A stretch of DNA of 64,000 bases from Chrysomallon squamiferum (lineage: Eukaryota > Mollusca > Gastropoda > Neomphalida > Peltospiridae). Each line of letters begins with the position of its first letter. Positions within the stretch are counted from its first letter, which is position 1. Position numbers and translations under genes: made by a program. Below, piece after piece: positions 35,624 to 47,908 of the stretch. Below the pieces are notes generated by a model. That model was given only the letters and a program-made list of their open reading frames with translations, was not told the DNA's origin and did not search any database. The stretch spans positions 15,931,964 through 15,995,963 of the forward strand of contig CM022674.1 in the NCBI GenBank assembly GCA_012295275.1, in the 5' to 3' direction.

Positions 35624-38257
35624 TTTGTAAAATATTTCGTCGTCTGCTTTTTGGAAAGTTTTCAAGGGCAGATAATAGATAATGAATTATAAAACAATAC
35701 GATGTAGAATCTTGTCACAAGACTCGAGTGTAATTTTTATTTTTTTGAGAAATTTAGCTGAATTTTTATGTATCAATCAACAGAGTAATCAGTTATATTT
35801 TGTTTTTCATTTAAATTATTATGTCATTTTATTTAGCAGCTCTGTAATATAATTATCTTTTAAAATATATAACATAACTATACAATGACAAAAAAAATAA
35901 GGAGATTAAAATTACACGAAAATATCAGTGATATGATTGATGTGAAGGAAGTAACGAATTTTTATCTGAATTAAATTTGCTTGGTATTTTTCCTTCATAA
36001 TCTGTGGAAAATCCGAGATTCATTTCAGTCATTTGGCAAACAGAACACTGAATATCTCGTACAGTTTCAAACCAGTATACACGTTTTATATCAAAATGAT
36101 GATTTCTACAGCTCTACAGTATTTTTAAGCATGATGCAGAAATTAACAAATTTTAATTAATTGCACTAAATAGCTCATATGTACCTTACAGTTTAATTAT
36201 TAATTTCCCAGTTTAAGTAACTGCTAATTCATTTATTTGTATGAAATTTGGCAGACTATAATGGAAACTATAAACGTATCTGTCAGTTCTCAATTGTTTA
36301 TCAAAGTTCACAAAGAAACGAATGTGAAAATGAAGCTGAATATATATCATGATATTTTCTTTTTTTTAGAAAATAACAAAACAGAAACATAAATGAGGAA
36401 AACCCTTTCAAGGAAGGAAATTAAGATTACAAAAATGAGTTGACCTTCGCAGCAGCATTACATAAGCTTTATGTAAGATTTAGGTAAATAGATAAATATC
36501 TTTCTTATATTTGAATAATCTGCAAGGCTTTGTATGAATCTGTGTAAAAGAGAGAAAACAGTTTGCAATTTTGAATAAAATATTACAATGACTCCACTTA
36601 ATTTCATAATAAAATGTTTTTCTTTTTCTTTTTTTTTAGAACATCTCACTGTGCTGAATTTATAAGTCAACATGACAGATTTCAGTTGTATCCAGTTTTA
36701 GTTCACGTTGTATCTTATACATCAGTCAAACAATGTGGAAATATTCAGATTTTAGAAAGAGAAATTTTGTTTCGTCTTCACTAAAGGAGATGATTGCTGC
36801 TTGTTTTCTCAGTCATGAGGCTGTTCAGTAATAATGAATAACAGCTGAAAGCTTTTTGTTTCAAGATTTATATCTGATTATCTACAAAAGTTCTGGCATT
36901 GTTTATTTTTTATGTATATATAATTATTTTCCCGAATAAGATGGCTGCCATTATGTGGCAATTCTGTACAATAAAGAGTAATACCTGGCTACTGAAATGT
37001 TTTAAGCAGCTTCTCTGTTGGATGATATTGCGATTACATCAATTCTGTATAAAATTATTCAAACGTCAAATAAAAAAGTAAATCCGTAAAGACCGGCAAC
37101 AATAATATGTGTTTGTAGATAAGACTGAATATCAAATTACATTCTAATTTTTCATAATGTAAATATTATTCCAGTGTTTAAATCGAATTGTCATCATTTT
37201 ATTATATTTTATCTCCTATTACATTCTTTTACAACAAAATTTCAAACATATTTCTGAATTGTTATTTTTACGAGATTTAAAACAATTTAAAATATTATTT
37301 TAACGTCGTTTTTAATTGACCTTGTGTTTTCGTTTTCTTGGACGAATTCGTTCTGAAAGACAAATGTGAACTAATAAGACAGGTATATGTAAGATACTCT
37401 GATGAAAACTCACTAACGTATTTTTAAAAGCTAAAATGTATTATTTGGTTCTTTTGCATTCAAAGACGTATCTAAAATAAACCATGCCTATGTCAAACAC
37501 TGAGAGTTCACACCTATACAAACATCTTTTAAATAATTTTAAAATAAAATAAAATAAAATAAAATAAAACAACAATAAAATAAAAAACGACATACACGCA
37601 CACACACGCACATACACATTTATTTTCAACAAATTGTAAAACAATGAAATTCTTTTGCTAAAAACGATTGAAATAAGCTATCGTTTTCTTCAAAACGATT
37701 GCGTTTTTCAGCTATGGATTTCTATTTAAAAGTGGCGAAATAATTTTCAACTAAAGATTTGCAGTGATGTAGAAGGATCGGCGGGAATATAAATATGTCG
37801 ACTAGACATATTTCACATCTATCTTGAGAAAAGATCAAACCCAGCGTTAGGCCTATAATTCACGTAAATATTTGTAACTACCGTCAATGTTTTTAGATAT
37901 GTATATGCATCATGATCGTAATATCTGTATGTCTAATCAGTTTAATGTGAATCAACCTTAGACAAAGAATGGGAAATAGTGAATGAAAAATGGGCTATAG
38001 ATATAGAGATTTCAGCAGTTGCTATCTACACAAAAATATACTCACATAGTATCCTTTTTTTTTGTATCTATAAATAAAAGTGTAACCTCTCAAAACATGT
38101 TTAGACAAAAACATTACTGCACTGGCTGCTGCACCATCATATTTTGTATCAACAAGAATGTATATCGCCAAATATAACAATATCCTTATTAAATCTGATT
38201 TTTTTTCTATCAAAGACGTATGGAATGTTCTGTTTCGGTTGTCTTCGCAAAAGATAA

Positions 38258-38305
<48 letters not shown>

Positions 38306-38568
38306 TAAATAAATCATGTACACTGTCTAAAACCTTTTTATGAGGATGGTAATGATTTACCTTTTATTTTTTTATTTTGCCTTGAATGTGAACACCTTCC
38401 AATATTTCTTATGTTTAATGTATTTATTTTTAATACAGGAAAATTTGATATTCGCTATGACGTTTAACATGAACAGAAGCTTAAATGTTTAACAACAAAT
38501 GTAAAGAAAACTAACAAAGGGTTGAGAAATGGAAAAATGATGAGTTAATTTTACTTGAATTATTTCAG
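35624..38568. other. AT-rich stretch, probably intron
   Basis: No supported exon. Contains (TAAAA)n at 37544-37568 and (TAT)n at 38261-38304. If the two flanking exon candidates belong together, this is their intron. Confidence 0.4.
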
Positions 38569-38703
38569 TGGCGGTTTTCATTTGTCACCAGTAATCTATG
38601 TTTAATTACAACGGGAAGGTCTACGTTGTTCAAGGCCACCGAGAGACGTCCTGTCCGTCTCTTTACAATAATATCTTACGTCTACAAATCGTGCTGGGGA
38701 TGG
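38569..38703 (+). CDS. Possible second exon of the type II membrane protein
   Basis: 135 bp (45 codons) between acceptor TTTTACTTGAATTATTTCAG and donor GGATGG|GTATTG. It reads WRFSFVTSNLCLITTGRSTL, then FKATERRPVRLFTIISYVYK, then SCWGW. It is distinctly less AT-rich than its surroundings and in phase with the exon at 35336-35533. An alternative frame contains FNYNGKVYVVQG, which looks a little like a kelch strand but lacks matching borders. No family recognised. Confidence 0.35.
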
Positions 38704-38979
38704 GTATTGAAATTACTTATTAATTACACTGTATAAAAATTATCATATAAATCATATTTATTTTTAATCTTCGCTGAATTTACCCATCGATAACAAAATA
38801 AGACGCAAGTTTTATAACGTCTGTATTATTTATATGAGAATTTAAAATTACATTTATATTATTGTCAGTTATTTTTTTGAATAAACATGGAGTTTCATTC
38901 TAGATTAACTTACTTTTCTCAGAATAAAAATAACAAACTCACATTAGCTATTTCTGAATAAAGAGAATCAATTTGAATT

Positions 38980-39125
38980 ATTTTATTATTTTTTTATTAT
39001 TATTACTATTATTATTTTTATTTTTATTACCCTTACTGTTGTTATTACTATTACTATTATTATAATTACCATTATTATTATTATAATTACTACTGTGTTA
39101 TTATTATTATTATTATTATAAATAA
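38980..39125. repeat. (TTA)n microsatellite
   Basis: Imperfect TTA/TTAC trinucleotide run on the plus strand. No coding value. Confidence 0.85.
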
Positions 39126-40185
39126 TTCTGCCTATTCACTGGGTTCCTTCATTAGGAAATAAAACTAAACAACATTCTTAGCTGAAATAGATGAGTTTTT
39201 TTTATTGCATACAAATTAACATTAAACATGATAACGCCCATTTCCCATCGTGATGTTTGCTTTATAATGAAGTAACTATTCACACCAGCCCACAAAAACA
39301 TTTACATATTATTTCAGATTCAGTACATACCTTTACAATGTCTTTGTGTTCGTTTTTACTGATCTAGGTTTCAAAAGGGGACGCTTACATATAATTAAAT
39401 TTGAATAGATTATAGGCCATCAAATGAGAAATTCATATCATTTAAAATTGATTTTAAATGCTTTGATACAATTTATTTTTAATTAATTTTTGTTTTAGAC
39501 AGGAGCTGACCAAAGGGAAATTTATATATATTTAAAACATTTTTAAATTAAACTGGCATGACAATCTATTCATGAATTTTTTTATCATATTGGCAAAAAA
39601 TACAAAATCTACATACTTGCATATTTAAGGTTAACAAAACATATATATTTTAAATATTTTTAACAGATAATTGGGCCAACTAAAGGGAAATTATCTAATT
39701 TTTAAAGGTTTTGTTTTGTTTACAAACACAAAGCCCACTGATGTGAAACTCTTTCCAGATGTAATCAGTTGCAGAAACTGGTACATCTAAACATTCTTTA
39801 AATTTCTACACACATATTATACATTTTATTTCTTTTTATTCTTTCACATCAAAACCATACTCTTAAACTGTAAAAGAGAACATTTTGTTTTATAAAGCAA
39901 GAATCATCTCTCACTTAGCAAAACAGCACTTTTGAAAAACTATTTAAAACAAATTTAAATCACTTTTCATGATGTTAGAGTGCCATACACATTTCAGTGT
40001 GATTCTAATTATGCATAATGAAGACACATAACAAAAATAAGTTTTGCGTATAATCAGCTAATAACAAATATTTTCAACACTTGTGAATTAAAAACAGCCA
40101 GTGTAATACCATCATGAAACAATTAACGCATTATTCCTTTTAGTTAAATCATTAGGAATGAAACTGGAAAAATGAAGACTGGTGA

Positions 40186-40349
40186 ATATTAATAATAATA
40201 ATTTTGATAACAGTAGTAATAATAGTAATGATAATAGTAATAATAATAATGACAATATTAATAATAATAATAATAATAATAAACTAGAGTAATAATAATA
40301 ATAATAATAATAATAAACTAGAGTAATAATAATAATAATAATAATAATA
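40186..40349. repeat. (AAT)n microsatellite with an internal duplication
   Basis: ATAATAATA runs interrupted twice by AAACTAGAGT. Produces a false poly-Ile/Leu frame on the minus strand. Confidence 0.9.
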
Positions 40350-41589
40350 CATTTTTTACATTTCACCATTATCGTTTTAAAAAAGAGAAGAAAACAGTAA
40401 AATCAAAATATTAATTACAGAACAATGAGCACAAAATATGTAGAAGGAAACTGATACTTTTCAATTTTAATTAATAATAATAATAATTTAAGAAAGAAAA
40501 TCAAAATCAAAATAGAATATTACATGTATACAAACAAATTAGATATTGATCAGATTTTACATTATAAATACCACCCTAATAATGCTTTATAGCATCTTTA
40601 ATTTATTGTAACAATTAACCACTTATTAAGTTTAGTAACAAATTTTCCATGAAAATTAATTAAATGCTCTTGATAGTGTTTTGATTGTACATGTATGTAA
40701 TAATACCTAAAGCTTAAACACATAAATCTGAGAATAACAGATTTCAATATTTCTGGTCCATTAAATTTAGCAATGGCTTAATTTAGATTAATAATAATAA
40801 TTAGCAGGGCTTTAAAAATAAGAAAATTAATAAACAAGTGAGCAAGCTAATTTAACCTGCAAATAAATATTTAAAATAAAATTTAACAGAAAAGATCATT
40901 TATGATATTACAGCCCTGTAATATTAAATTTATAATTTATAATTGATGATGATGATAAGGATGATGAAGAGGATTAAAACGGAGACATTTACATGATGAT
41001 ACAGGAATATTTTGTAGATGATAAATCAATTAATCTATAAATAAATGTAAAAATAAACATCACAGACTGAGTAAATTAGTGTATAATTCTGGCATACTCA
41101 GTCTGTTAAAGCATTTTGTATGGAGGAATGATGTTAATGGAAAAATAAATATAGAAATTAAAAGAATAACAAATAAATAAATAAAATAATAATAAAAATA
41201 TAAGAAGAATTTAAAAAATCATAAGATAAAGATTGTTGACACCAGAAACAAGAATAAAATAATGCTAATGGAAATATGGAAATAATGAAGTAGTCTAAGT
41301 TATCAGGATATTTGTATACTACAATATAAATATAAATCCTGAATTAAAAAATTTAGTATCTTTTAAAAACACTTCATTTATAATCTGATTATTGATAAAT
41401 ATAAAAATAAAGAAGAAATATTTTATTTAAGGACATACACAGCATGTTTTTACTACTTCTTTGTGTCTTTAAAGGTAAACAACAATTCAGCTAATGATCA
41501 AGAAAACCTGTTTCTGCAATGTGAACTGACTCCCTGACAAACTAAAAATCTGCTTTTAACATATACCTTTCCACAAAAAACAAACATAC

Positions 41590-41700
41590 ACATCTTTTGG
41601 TAGATAACATTATTAGTCCTCCATGCAGAACTCATCCTGGAACACAACAAACCTTGGCCATGCACTCTAACCACTGAGCCAGTCTATCCATCACTATAAG
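41590..41700 (-). mobile_element. tRNA-derived SINE
   Basis: On the minus strand TGGCTCAGTGGTTAGAGTGC is a near-perfect Pol III A box, followed about 45 bases on by a B-box-like GAGTTCTGCAT. It is embedded in GATGGATAGAC... and CATGGCCAAGGTTTG. This is the head of a tRNA-related SINE. The 3' tail is not delimited. No cloverleaf tRNA gene can be drawn with confidence. Confidence 0.7.
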
Positions 41701-42403
41701 TTTAACACAATTGATTAAGTGAATACTTATGGAGTAGTGTTTGATTTGTTTATTTCTGAATCTCAACTCAGTTTTGTTAAAGCTAATGAGTACTTGGTGT
41801 TTCGTGACATTTGACTTCCATTACGTGAATTAAAATTAATAAAAATAATAATAAACCCTGCAATATAACCTGTCTGATGAAATAAATCTTCATAAAATTT
41901 AACTGAGGAGCAGTCATTTAAAAAATCCTTTAATATTAACTTTCTTTATTGGCAGCTTCTGAAATACTGACATTATATAAGGATCTTTAAAAGCCTGAAA
42001 GCATCCATTTTAAATAATACAAATATATTTACATAGGAAAAAGCATTCATCAGTCTGTACACTAAAACTGAATATTACAAATATCAATTTTTCCAGTACA
42101 ATAACAATTTTCATAAATTCATATAATAAAAGATATAATACAATTTTTTGGCTTGTAATGTACATTTTTTTAAAGTAAAATCCTGAACCATAACTAAAGA
42201 CTCTCACAAAACTTACTTTCTGTTTCCTGACCATTCAGAAGATGTTAGTTTTATCAAGTGGAAAAAGTAGATGATAAGATGCTGTTCACAGAATGTTTTG
42301 ATGAGGTGTAGATTACATAAAGAATTAGCTATTCCTAACCCATCTTTCAAACATATCTCTGAAAAATAAATAAATAACCATGAGACAATAAATATTTAAT
42401 AAC

Positions 42404-42405
<2 letters not shown>

Positions 42406-42460
<55 letters not shown>
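42406..42460. repeat. (AG)n microsatellite
   Basis: Uninterrupted AG run of about 55 bases. Confidence 0.97.
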
Positions 42461-42463
<3 letters not shown>

Positions 42464-42968
42464 GAACAGAAAGCCTGACCTAATAATAAAATAAGAATTT
42501 GTCAATTATGAAATTTAAAAACAACAACAACACATCTGTCTTACTAGATATTAACATTCATAAATTTAATGCTAAATTTTAAAGTTACCATCTGATATAT
42601 TATTTTATTTACAAAAATTGTGATATTAAACCCATGAAATTTGAGAGACTGCAGAGAATAGAAACTACAGACAACAGATACTGTACATCCATCTCCAGTG
42701 TATTTTAGTGTGTCTGTCATCACAGGAACAGTGACACTGTGTGAAGGCTGACATTCCATCTGGTAACAGGAAAGTCAAACATTTTAAAATACTTATAAAA
42801 TATTATACTTCTTCTTCTTTTATTTTAACATATAGAAATTTACCACAAAAATAATCACATTTTTCAGTTCTATAACCTAAAAGATAACAGATTTGGTTTT
42901 TCACCTAGCTTGTCCCTTTAATAAATAATGTTACCAAGTGTGAAGGAAGAATTTTCCACCTGTAAAAG

Positions 42969-43124
42969 TCATGTATCCTGACTGCTGATTATGTCTGCCA
43001 AATCAACAAAATGCCTCAGTGTTACAGGTTCTTGTTTTACAGAATGATCTGGCGACACACGTCTAGTGGCAAACTTCATAAAACGTTGCCAAATTAAACA
43101 AGTCCCTTTTTTTCTTATAAAAGC
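42969..43124 (-). CDS. Terminal exon of an unrecognised minus-strand gene
   Basis: After acceptor AAAAAAATCTCCAG the phase-0 frame reads AFIRKKGTCLIWQRFMKFAT, then RRVSPDHSVKQEPVTLRHFV, then DLADIISSQDT and TGA (42969-42971). It joins in phase to the exon at 43675-43709 if that exon uses its inner donor AAG|GTAACT. In another phase the same acceptor gives a shorter end, GFYKKKRDLFNLATFYEVCH, stopping at 43063-43065. That form fits the alternative path through 43394-43425. Composition and borders look coding; family not recognised. Confidence 0.5.
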   Translation of the reverse strand, partial: AFIRKKGTCLIWQRFMKFATRRVSPDHSVKQEPVTLRHFVDLADIISSQDT

Positions 43125-43393
43125 CTGGAGATTTTTTTGTTAGGAGAGAATTGTGGAACCATCGCTGTCCCCTAAACACACCTGGTAACTAGTTATTTAT
43201 ATATTTCCTGGTTTCACTGAATTAACCCGTATGTGATTGATGTGACAGATTACAGTATTTCTATTCAGTTATATTAGTCTTTACTAGTGAATTTTCAATG
43301 TTATGTGAATACAGTTTTTAAAAGTTCTTATGTTTGTTCTGTTCTAGTGTTATGGTATTTATAATATACTGCATACATAGATCCCATACTGAC

Positions 43394-43425
43394 CAGAAGA
43401 GCAAGTCAACTCGGGTTGTACCTGC
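43394..43425 (-). CDS. Possible 32-bp alternative exon
   Basis: Acceptor TATCTGTCTCAG, donor TCTG|GTCAGT. With TT from the longer form of the exon at 43610-43709 it reads LQVQPELTCSS and leaves one base that fits the short-frame version of the last exon. Supported by phase only. Confidence 0.25.
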
Positions 43426-43674
43426 CTGAGACAGATACACATTTACAACTTAGGGGAATCCCCATGGCACCAAGTAAAGCATTATAATGATAATATTAAT
43501 AATAATAATAACAATAATAATTAACAAAACAGCAAATAACTGATTATTATTACACTGTTTTATTGTTAATTAAGAATTTTCTCTAAGACACAAAATAAAA
43601 TAAACTCACAACTCAGAATGCATGAGAATGGTTTCTGTAACAGCTGATTTATCCTTCTCCATGATGTAAGTTAC

Positions 43675-43709
43675 CTTTCTAGGCAGCACCTCAATAATAC
43701 TGATATGAC
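43675..43709 (-). CDS. Internal exon of the unrecognised minus-strand gene (long form to 43610)
   Basis: Acceptor ATGTTATGTAG. With G from the previous exon it reads GHISIIEVLPRK to the inner donor AAG|GTAACT. The reading frame also stays open through VTYIMEKDKSAVTETILMHS to a second, stronger donor GAGTT|GTGAGT ending at 43610. The two donors lead in phase to two different ends of the protein, so alternative splicing is plausible. Confidence 0.5.
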
Positions 43710-43899
43710 CTACATAACATATTTAGCATCAGTAGTAAGTATAAAGTTTATTAATTTTAATAAAAATATGATATTTTTTTTTATCAATCTACATTTGTCT
43801 GACAAACACATTTTTTCTGCTTATTATCATTTGTTGATATTTCAGTTATTTTTATTTATGTAGGAAATTAGCCAAGATACAGGTACACACACATACAGC

Positions 43900-43902
43900 C
43901 AA

Positions 43903-43976
<74 letters not shown>

Positions 43977-44105
43977 TCTCTCTCACACATATACATACAC
44001 ACACACTCTCTCTCACACATAGCTACATATACATACACACACTCTCTCTCACACACATATATACACACAGCCACTCTCTCTATCTCTCTCTTTCTCTCTC
44101 TCATT
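43900..44105. repeat. (TC)n and (CA)n microsatellite cluster
   Basis: TC run of about 60 bases, then ACACAC/CTCTCT and ATACATAC blocks repeated three times. Confidence 0.95.
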
Positions 44106-44237
44106 GACTTTGCTCTAAAGTAATCATTATCTCTAGGTAAAGATTTAAGGCAACTAAGTAAACTTTAGTCTTGACAAAACAGATTAGCTGTGTGTTATCA
44201 CTAACCATAACAAGCTCAACAAACAGGACAAAAATTT

Positions 44238-44240
<3 letters not shown>

Positions 44241-44276
<36 letters not shown>
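44241..44276. repeat. (CA)n microsatellite
   Basis: Pure CA run of about 36 bases, close to the exon candidate at 44294. Confidence 0.95.
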
Positions 44277-44282
<6 letters not shown>

Positions 44283-44293
44283 ATAAAACATAC

Positions 44294-44362
44294 CCTGCCA
44301 CTGTTGAGAGGTCTCTGAAAACATTCTACTACAGGCCTGACAGATCACTTGACAGCAGACTG
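44294..44362 (-). CDS. Possible internal exon of the unrecognised minus-strand gene
   Basis: From acceptor ACATCTTATCAG to donor GGCAGG|GTATGT the frame reads VCCQVICQACSRMFSETSQQ then WQ, leaving one base that makes Gly with the next exon. A stronger acceptor upstream (TAATTTTCCAG at 44381) puts a stop in every frame, which is why the later AG is chosen. Its incoming phase 1 does not match the 45008 exon, so an exon may be missing. Confidence 0.35.
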
Positions 44363-44937
44363 CTGATAAGATGTTGTGTCATCTGGAAAATTACACAATA
44401 ACAATAAAATAATAAGTTTTTTTAACATATTTTAATCATGATGATGATAAAAATTAATATCAATAATATTAATAACCTTAACAAAAACAATAGTAGTAAT
44501 AAAATATTAATAGTAAAAATAGGAATAATACCACAACAATAACAGTAATAATAATTTACTATATATTGTTTCATCTATTACTGATTATAATAAGCATAAT
44601 ATTTGTTAATGAGAAAAAGAAGGAATGAATGTTTTATTCAACAACATGTATATAGCATCATATTTTTGCTTTTGCATTTAACACGTTTTATCAAGGAATA
44701 TGGTAACTATACTGTAGAAAAAAATGTCATACGGGAAACACAAATTTCTTCATAGATAATTTTCAGAGCATTTATTTTTTCTATTTTTGATGAATAATTA
44801 TAAGTTTTATATAAAGTCTGAAACTGGAGGTAATTCAAACAAAATGACAATGCACATAATAACTTTAATAATTAGAATATATATCTTGAAATATTTGAAA
44901 TTTTTAAAATATTTCACTCACATCTCATTTTTCATAC

Positions 44938-45008
44938 AAATGTTCTTTAAAAGTATTTTCTCCAAATGCTTTCTGCAAAATCCATGCCGTCGATGAATTT
45001 AATTTGGC
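44938..45008 (-). CDS. Second exon candidate of the unrecognised minus-strand gene
   Basis: Acceptor TTTCTGATGTTTGCCAG, then AKLNSSTAWILQKAFGENTF and KEH, to donor CATTT|GTATGA. Phase 0 in, which matches the first exon at 46749-46850. A better donor (GAGAT|GTGAGTG) lies 16 bases further but would include an in-frame TGA. Confidence 0.45.
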
Positions 45009-46114
45009 CTGGCAAACATCAGAAATAAATAAATGTTAATGATGATATTAAGAAGAAAATGAAAAACAGTAATAATGATTTTAAAAATAATAATAATAAA
45101 AATTTAAAGTCGTAATAGTAATAATAATAATAAAAAGAAGATGAAGAAAAAGAAAAAACGATTCCGTGGTAAGAATTTCAGCCAGGACGTGACGTTCTCT
45201 CTCTTTTAAAATTCGCGCGAATCTCCGAATTGCGCAAAATAAAACATCAGAATCCATTTGGATTCGCATCATATATTTCCAAAATTCTATTAAACTGAAT
45301 AATCAACGAGTAAAACGTTAATTAAAAACAAAAATGCGTAGCATACATAGGAATCATAGTAGTTTATCGAGACTAGTCTAGCCTGAGGCCTAGCGGTGGT
45401 TGACCCATTTCTATGAACCAAATTACCAAGAAACAGAACCGAAAGGAACATGTTTGTTTTATGCATCTAAATTTTCGGAAGGCGATCTTCCTCGATCCCC
45501 ATATGCAGAGACTGTGTCCAAACCTAGAACTATATAATATCCTACATATGCATCTATATACCACTACACAAATACCAAACATAGAAAAACATTTCATTTA
45601 CATGGCTGAAATAAGATTTATCCTTTATTATTATTATTATTATTTTATTTTTGTTTCCGCTATCTTTAATAATCATGATGTCGATCGAGGTATCACACAG
45701 TTGTGGCTAAACACCTTTCAAACAATCAGAGGCTGAGAACTGTCACAGGATGAGTATACGTACACTTCCCCTACAGAGTAATATTACAATGCGGGATGTG
45801 GAACACGGATGAGAGAATGAAAGGAATAAACGAGTAAACATGCAAAAGAAAATGTAAAAGAAAGCTACAACTATTATAGAAATTATGAACTATGACAGAA
45901 TTAAAACAAAACAAATATAATTAGAATGAAAAAAACGAAACAATAAAAGAACGAGAGAAGAATTAAAAATGATAATAAATAAAATAAAATAAAAAAATCA
46001 TATAATCGAACGCTTGGAAAATAAGATATGAGATATTTAGACGGTGTGGTCATGCACTTGAAGGCTGAGAGCACAGTTAGAAATGGTGTTAGCATCAGAA
46101 TTAAGTTCAGTCCC

Positions 46115-46390
46115 TTCATTAGGGTTACGTTTAAGGTAGGTTATGGTTAGGATGAGGGTTATTTAAATTTTATTATCAATGTTACGATAATGTGCAAAAT
46201 AATTTTACGGTCATTAACAGCAGCGTTAACGTAAGAATCAAAGTTGTGGACTTGGATAGGATTACATTTAGAAGTTGACTTAGGGTTAGGATTAGGAACA
46301 GGGTTAGGGTTAGTGTAAGAGTTAGGAATAGGGTTAGTATTAGAATTAGGATTAGGGATAGGATTAGAGTTAGGATTACACCAATACCGT
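46115..46390. repeat. Single inverted unit of the telomere-like composite satellite
   Basis: On the minus strand CCCTAA-like blocks flank the same spacer seen at 5165-6960 (GTCAACTTCTAAA, AATCCTA, ATTCTTACG, ATTATTTTGCACATTATC, TAATAAAATTTAAATAACCC). It adjoins and truncates the MULE relic at 46379. Confidence 0.8.
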
Positions 46391-46671
46391 AAGCACATAA
46401 ATCTGGGAGAACTGAGCTGGAGCCATGGAGAAGTTGCCATCCATGAAGCTGGCAGTGCAGTGGCCAGGCGCCTGAGTCCCAGTTCTGTGCTAAAGGCGAT
46501 GATCCTGCTAACAGCCTCTGGTCCAGTGTCGTAGAGTAGGAATTGCTCTGGATAAGGGCCAACGGTCTTCTGCCACTCATCTGGTATGAACTCAGAGAGG
46601 TGCTGTGCTACTGGAGGAGTCTTGTTGTTGTTGTGTAAATTGATTTTCCAGCCCATCCAATTAAATCGCAT
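46379..46671 (-). pseudogene. MULE-type transposase relic
   Basis: The first frame reads HLSEFIPDEWQKTVGPYPEQ, then FLLYDTGPEAVSRIIAFST and LGLRRLAT. After a shift near 46440-46465 another frame reads FMDGNFSMAPAQFSQIYVLT. The FLLYD.G....RI..F.T...L..LA then W/F.DG.F...P..F.Q.Y order is the N-terminal part of MULE transposases, the DG holding the first catalytic Asp. The rest of the catalytic triad is absent because the satellite unit begins at 46390. It lies in the first intron of the unrecognised minus-strand gene. Confidence 0.72.
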
Positions 46672-46748
46672 TCATTAACACATCAATGCATTTCAGAAAT
46701 TTAAAATATAAATAAAATCATCTACAGTATATGCACCCTTATACATAC

Positions 46749-46850
46749 CAAGACTGACTTTCTTGGAGTACCTCCACCAAATCTTGTTATTCCTAGTAGG
46801 TAACTTGGTGGCCATGATAACACATTTTTGATCCTCCTTTCTGACTCCAT
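46749..46850 (-). CDS. First coding exon of the unrecognised minus-strand gene
   Basis: ATG at 46848-46850 opens 34 codons to a strong donor (GTCTTG|GTATGTATAAG). It reads MESERRIKNVLSWPPSYLLG then ITRFGGGTPRKSVL. Ends in phase 0 and so can join the exon at 45008. There is no signal peptide or membrane segment, so the product is probably cytoplasmic or nuclear. Family not recognised. Confidence 0.5.
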
Positions 46851-46859
46851 AGTAATTTT

Positions 46860-47592
46860 ATTGATATATTTGTGATATGTATTCTAACGATGGCACTAAT
46901 GAGTCTCAGGAATGGTGCTCGCTCACAACTTTTATATTCATAGCGTGGGTAATTAAGTGGGAAGCCATCTGGGAAACCATATACAGGGACAGATCTGAGG
47001 ATAAGATAAAGGGATAGATCTGAGGACATAAAGCGAAGGGATTACCCTTTGAATGGTTCAATTAGAGAATGGCTTCTTAAATGGTTTCTTCAAGAAAATG
47101 ATAATTGAGACATTTAAAGAACCCACTGGATAGGTCAAGCACTCAATGACAATTAAAACTCAATTGGGCAACTTAACTGGGAAACTGACTTATGTTAGAG
47201 AGATGTAGAGATATAGATTGACAAAGTATTTATGGTGAAACATATGGATTATCAATTGGGGAATGATAATTAATGGGAGAAAGAGCTGCATATTTATGAT
47301 GAGTATTTAAGAAGCATTAAAAATATTGTTAGGCAAAAAAATAATTTGAAATACTTTTAACATATTTGAAATAGGAATTTTAGTAAAAAATATGTAATGT
47401 TTCTTTCTTTCATATTTCTTTATTTTTTTTTCCTGTTACTTTTTTCCGTTTCTTTCTTTCCTGTTGCATTCTTTCCCAGAACCATATTTTTAATACCAAT
47501 GTTTTCTCAACTGTTTTAAATCCTGACATCTGCAAAATCAAACCTATTGGATTTTATCTAAAAACAATAAATGGAAAATCATGCTGAAATTG
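46860..47592. other. Non-coding stretch upstream of the minus-strand gene
   Basis: Probable promoter side of the gene starting at 46850. AT-rich, no TATA box or exon that I would defend. Confidence 0.35.
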
Positions 47593-47724
47593 TTATAATT
47601 CATATAATTTAAAACAAACAACAAAAACAAAAAAGAAGTCTTGATGTGTTTTTATTTTTATTATGTATGTATTGATCAAAATCTGTTTTTGTTGTCTGTC
47701 AACCAGCAAAAGATAATCTGACAT

Positions 47725-47730
47725 TATCAT

Positions 47731-47776
<46 letters not shown>

Positions 47777-47833
47777 TTATTACACATCTTGTTTGAGTTT
47801 ATTAAAACAAACATTAAAAGCACTAGAATGAAC

Positions 47834-47904
<71 letters not shown>
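47725..47904. repeat. (AT)n, (CA)n and (TC)n microsatellites
   Basis: TATA run at 47733-47750, CA run at 47751-47776, TC run at 47838-47904. The TC run directly abuts the dispersed repeat that follows. Confidence 0.95.

Positions 47905-47908
<4 letters not shown>

Larger units (their letters stand above)
39183..42968 (-). other. Possible long 3' UTR of the minus-strand gene
   Basis: Between the stop codons at 42969 or 43063 and a minus-strand GCAATAAAAAAAAC near 39190-39205 I see no exon. The region holds (AAT)n runs at 40190-40350, ATGATGATG at 40945-40965, a tRNA-derived SINE and a (AG)n run. Reading it as one 3.8-kb UTR is inference from the position of the AATAAA signal only. Confidence 0.3.

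Noticed and set aside
41630-41700. A functional tRNA gene
   Set aside because: Only the A and B boxes are recognisable. No acceptor stem or full cloverleaf can be formed, so it is a SINE head.
45373-45736. Overlapping open frames of 74 and 107 codons on both strands
   Set aside because: No splice borders, no motif and open on both strands in AT-rich DNA. Most likely chance.
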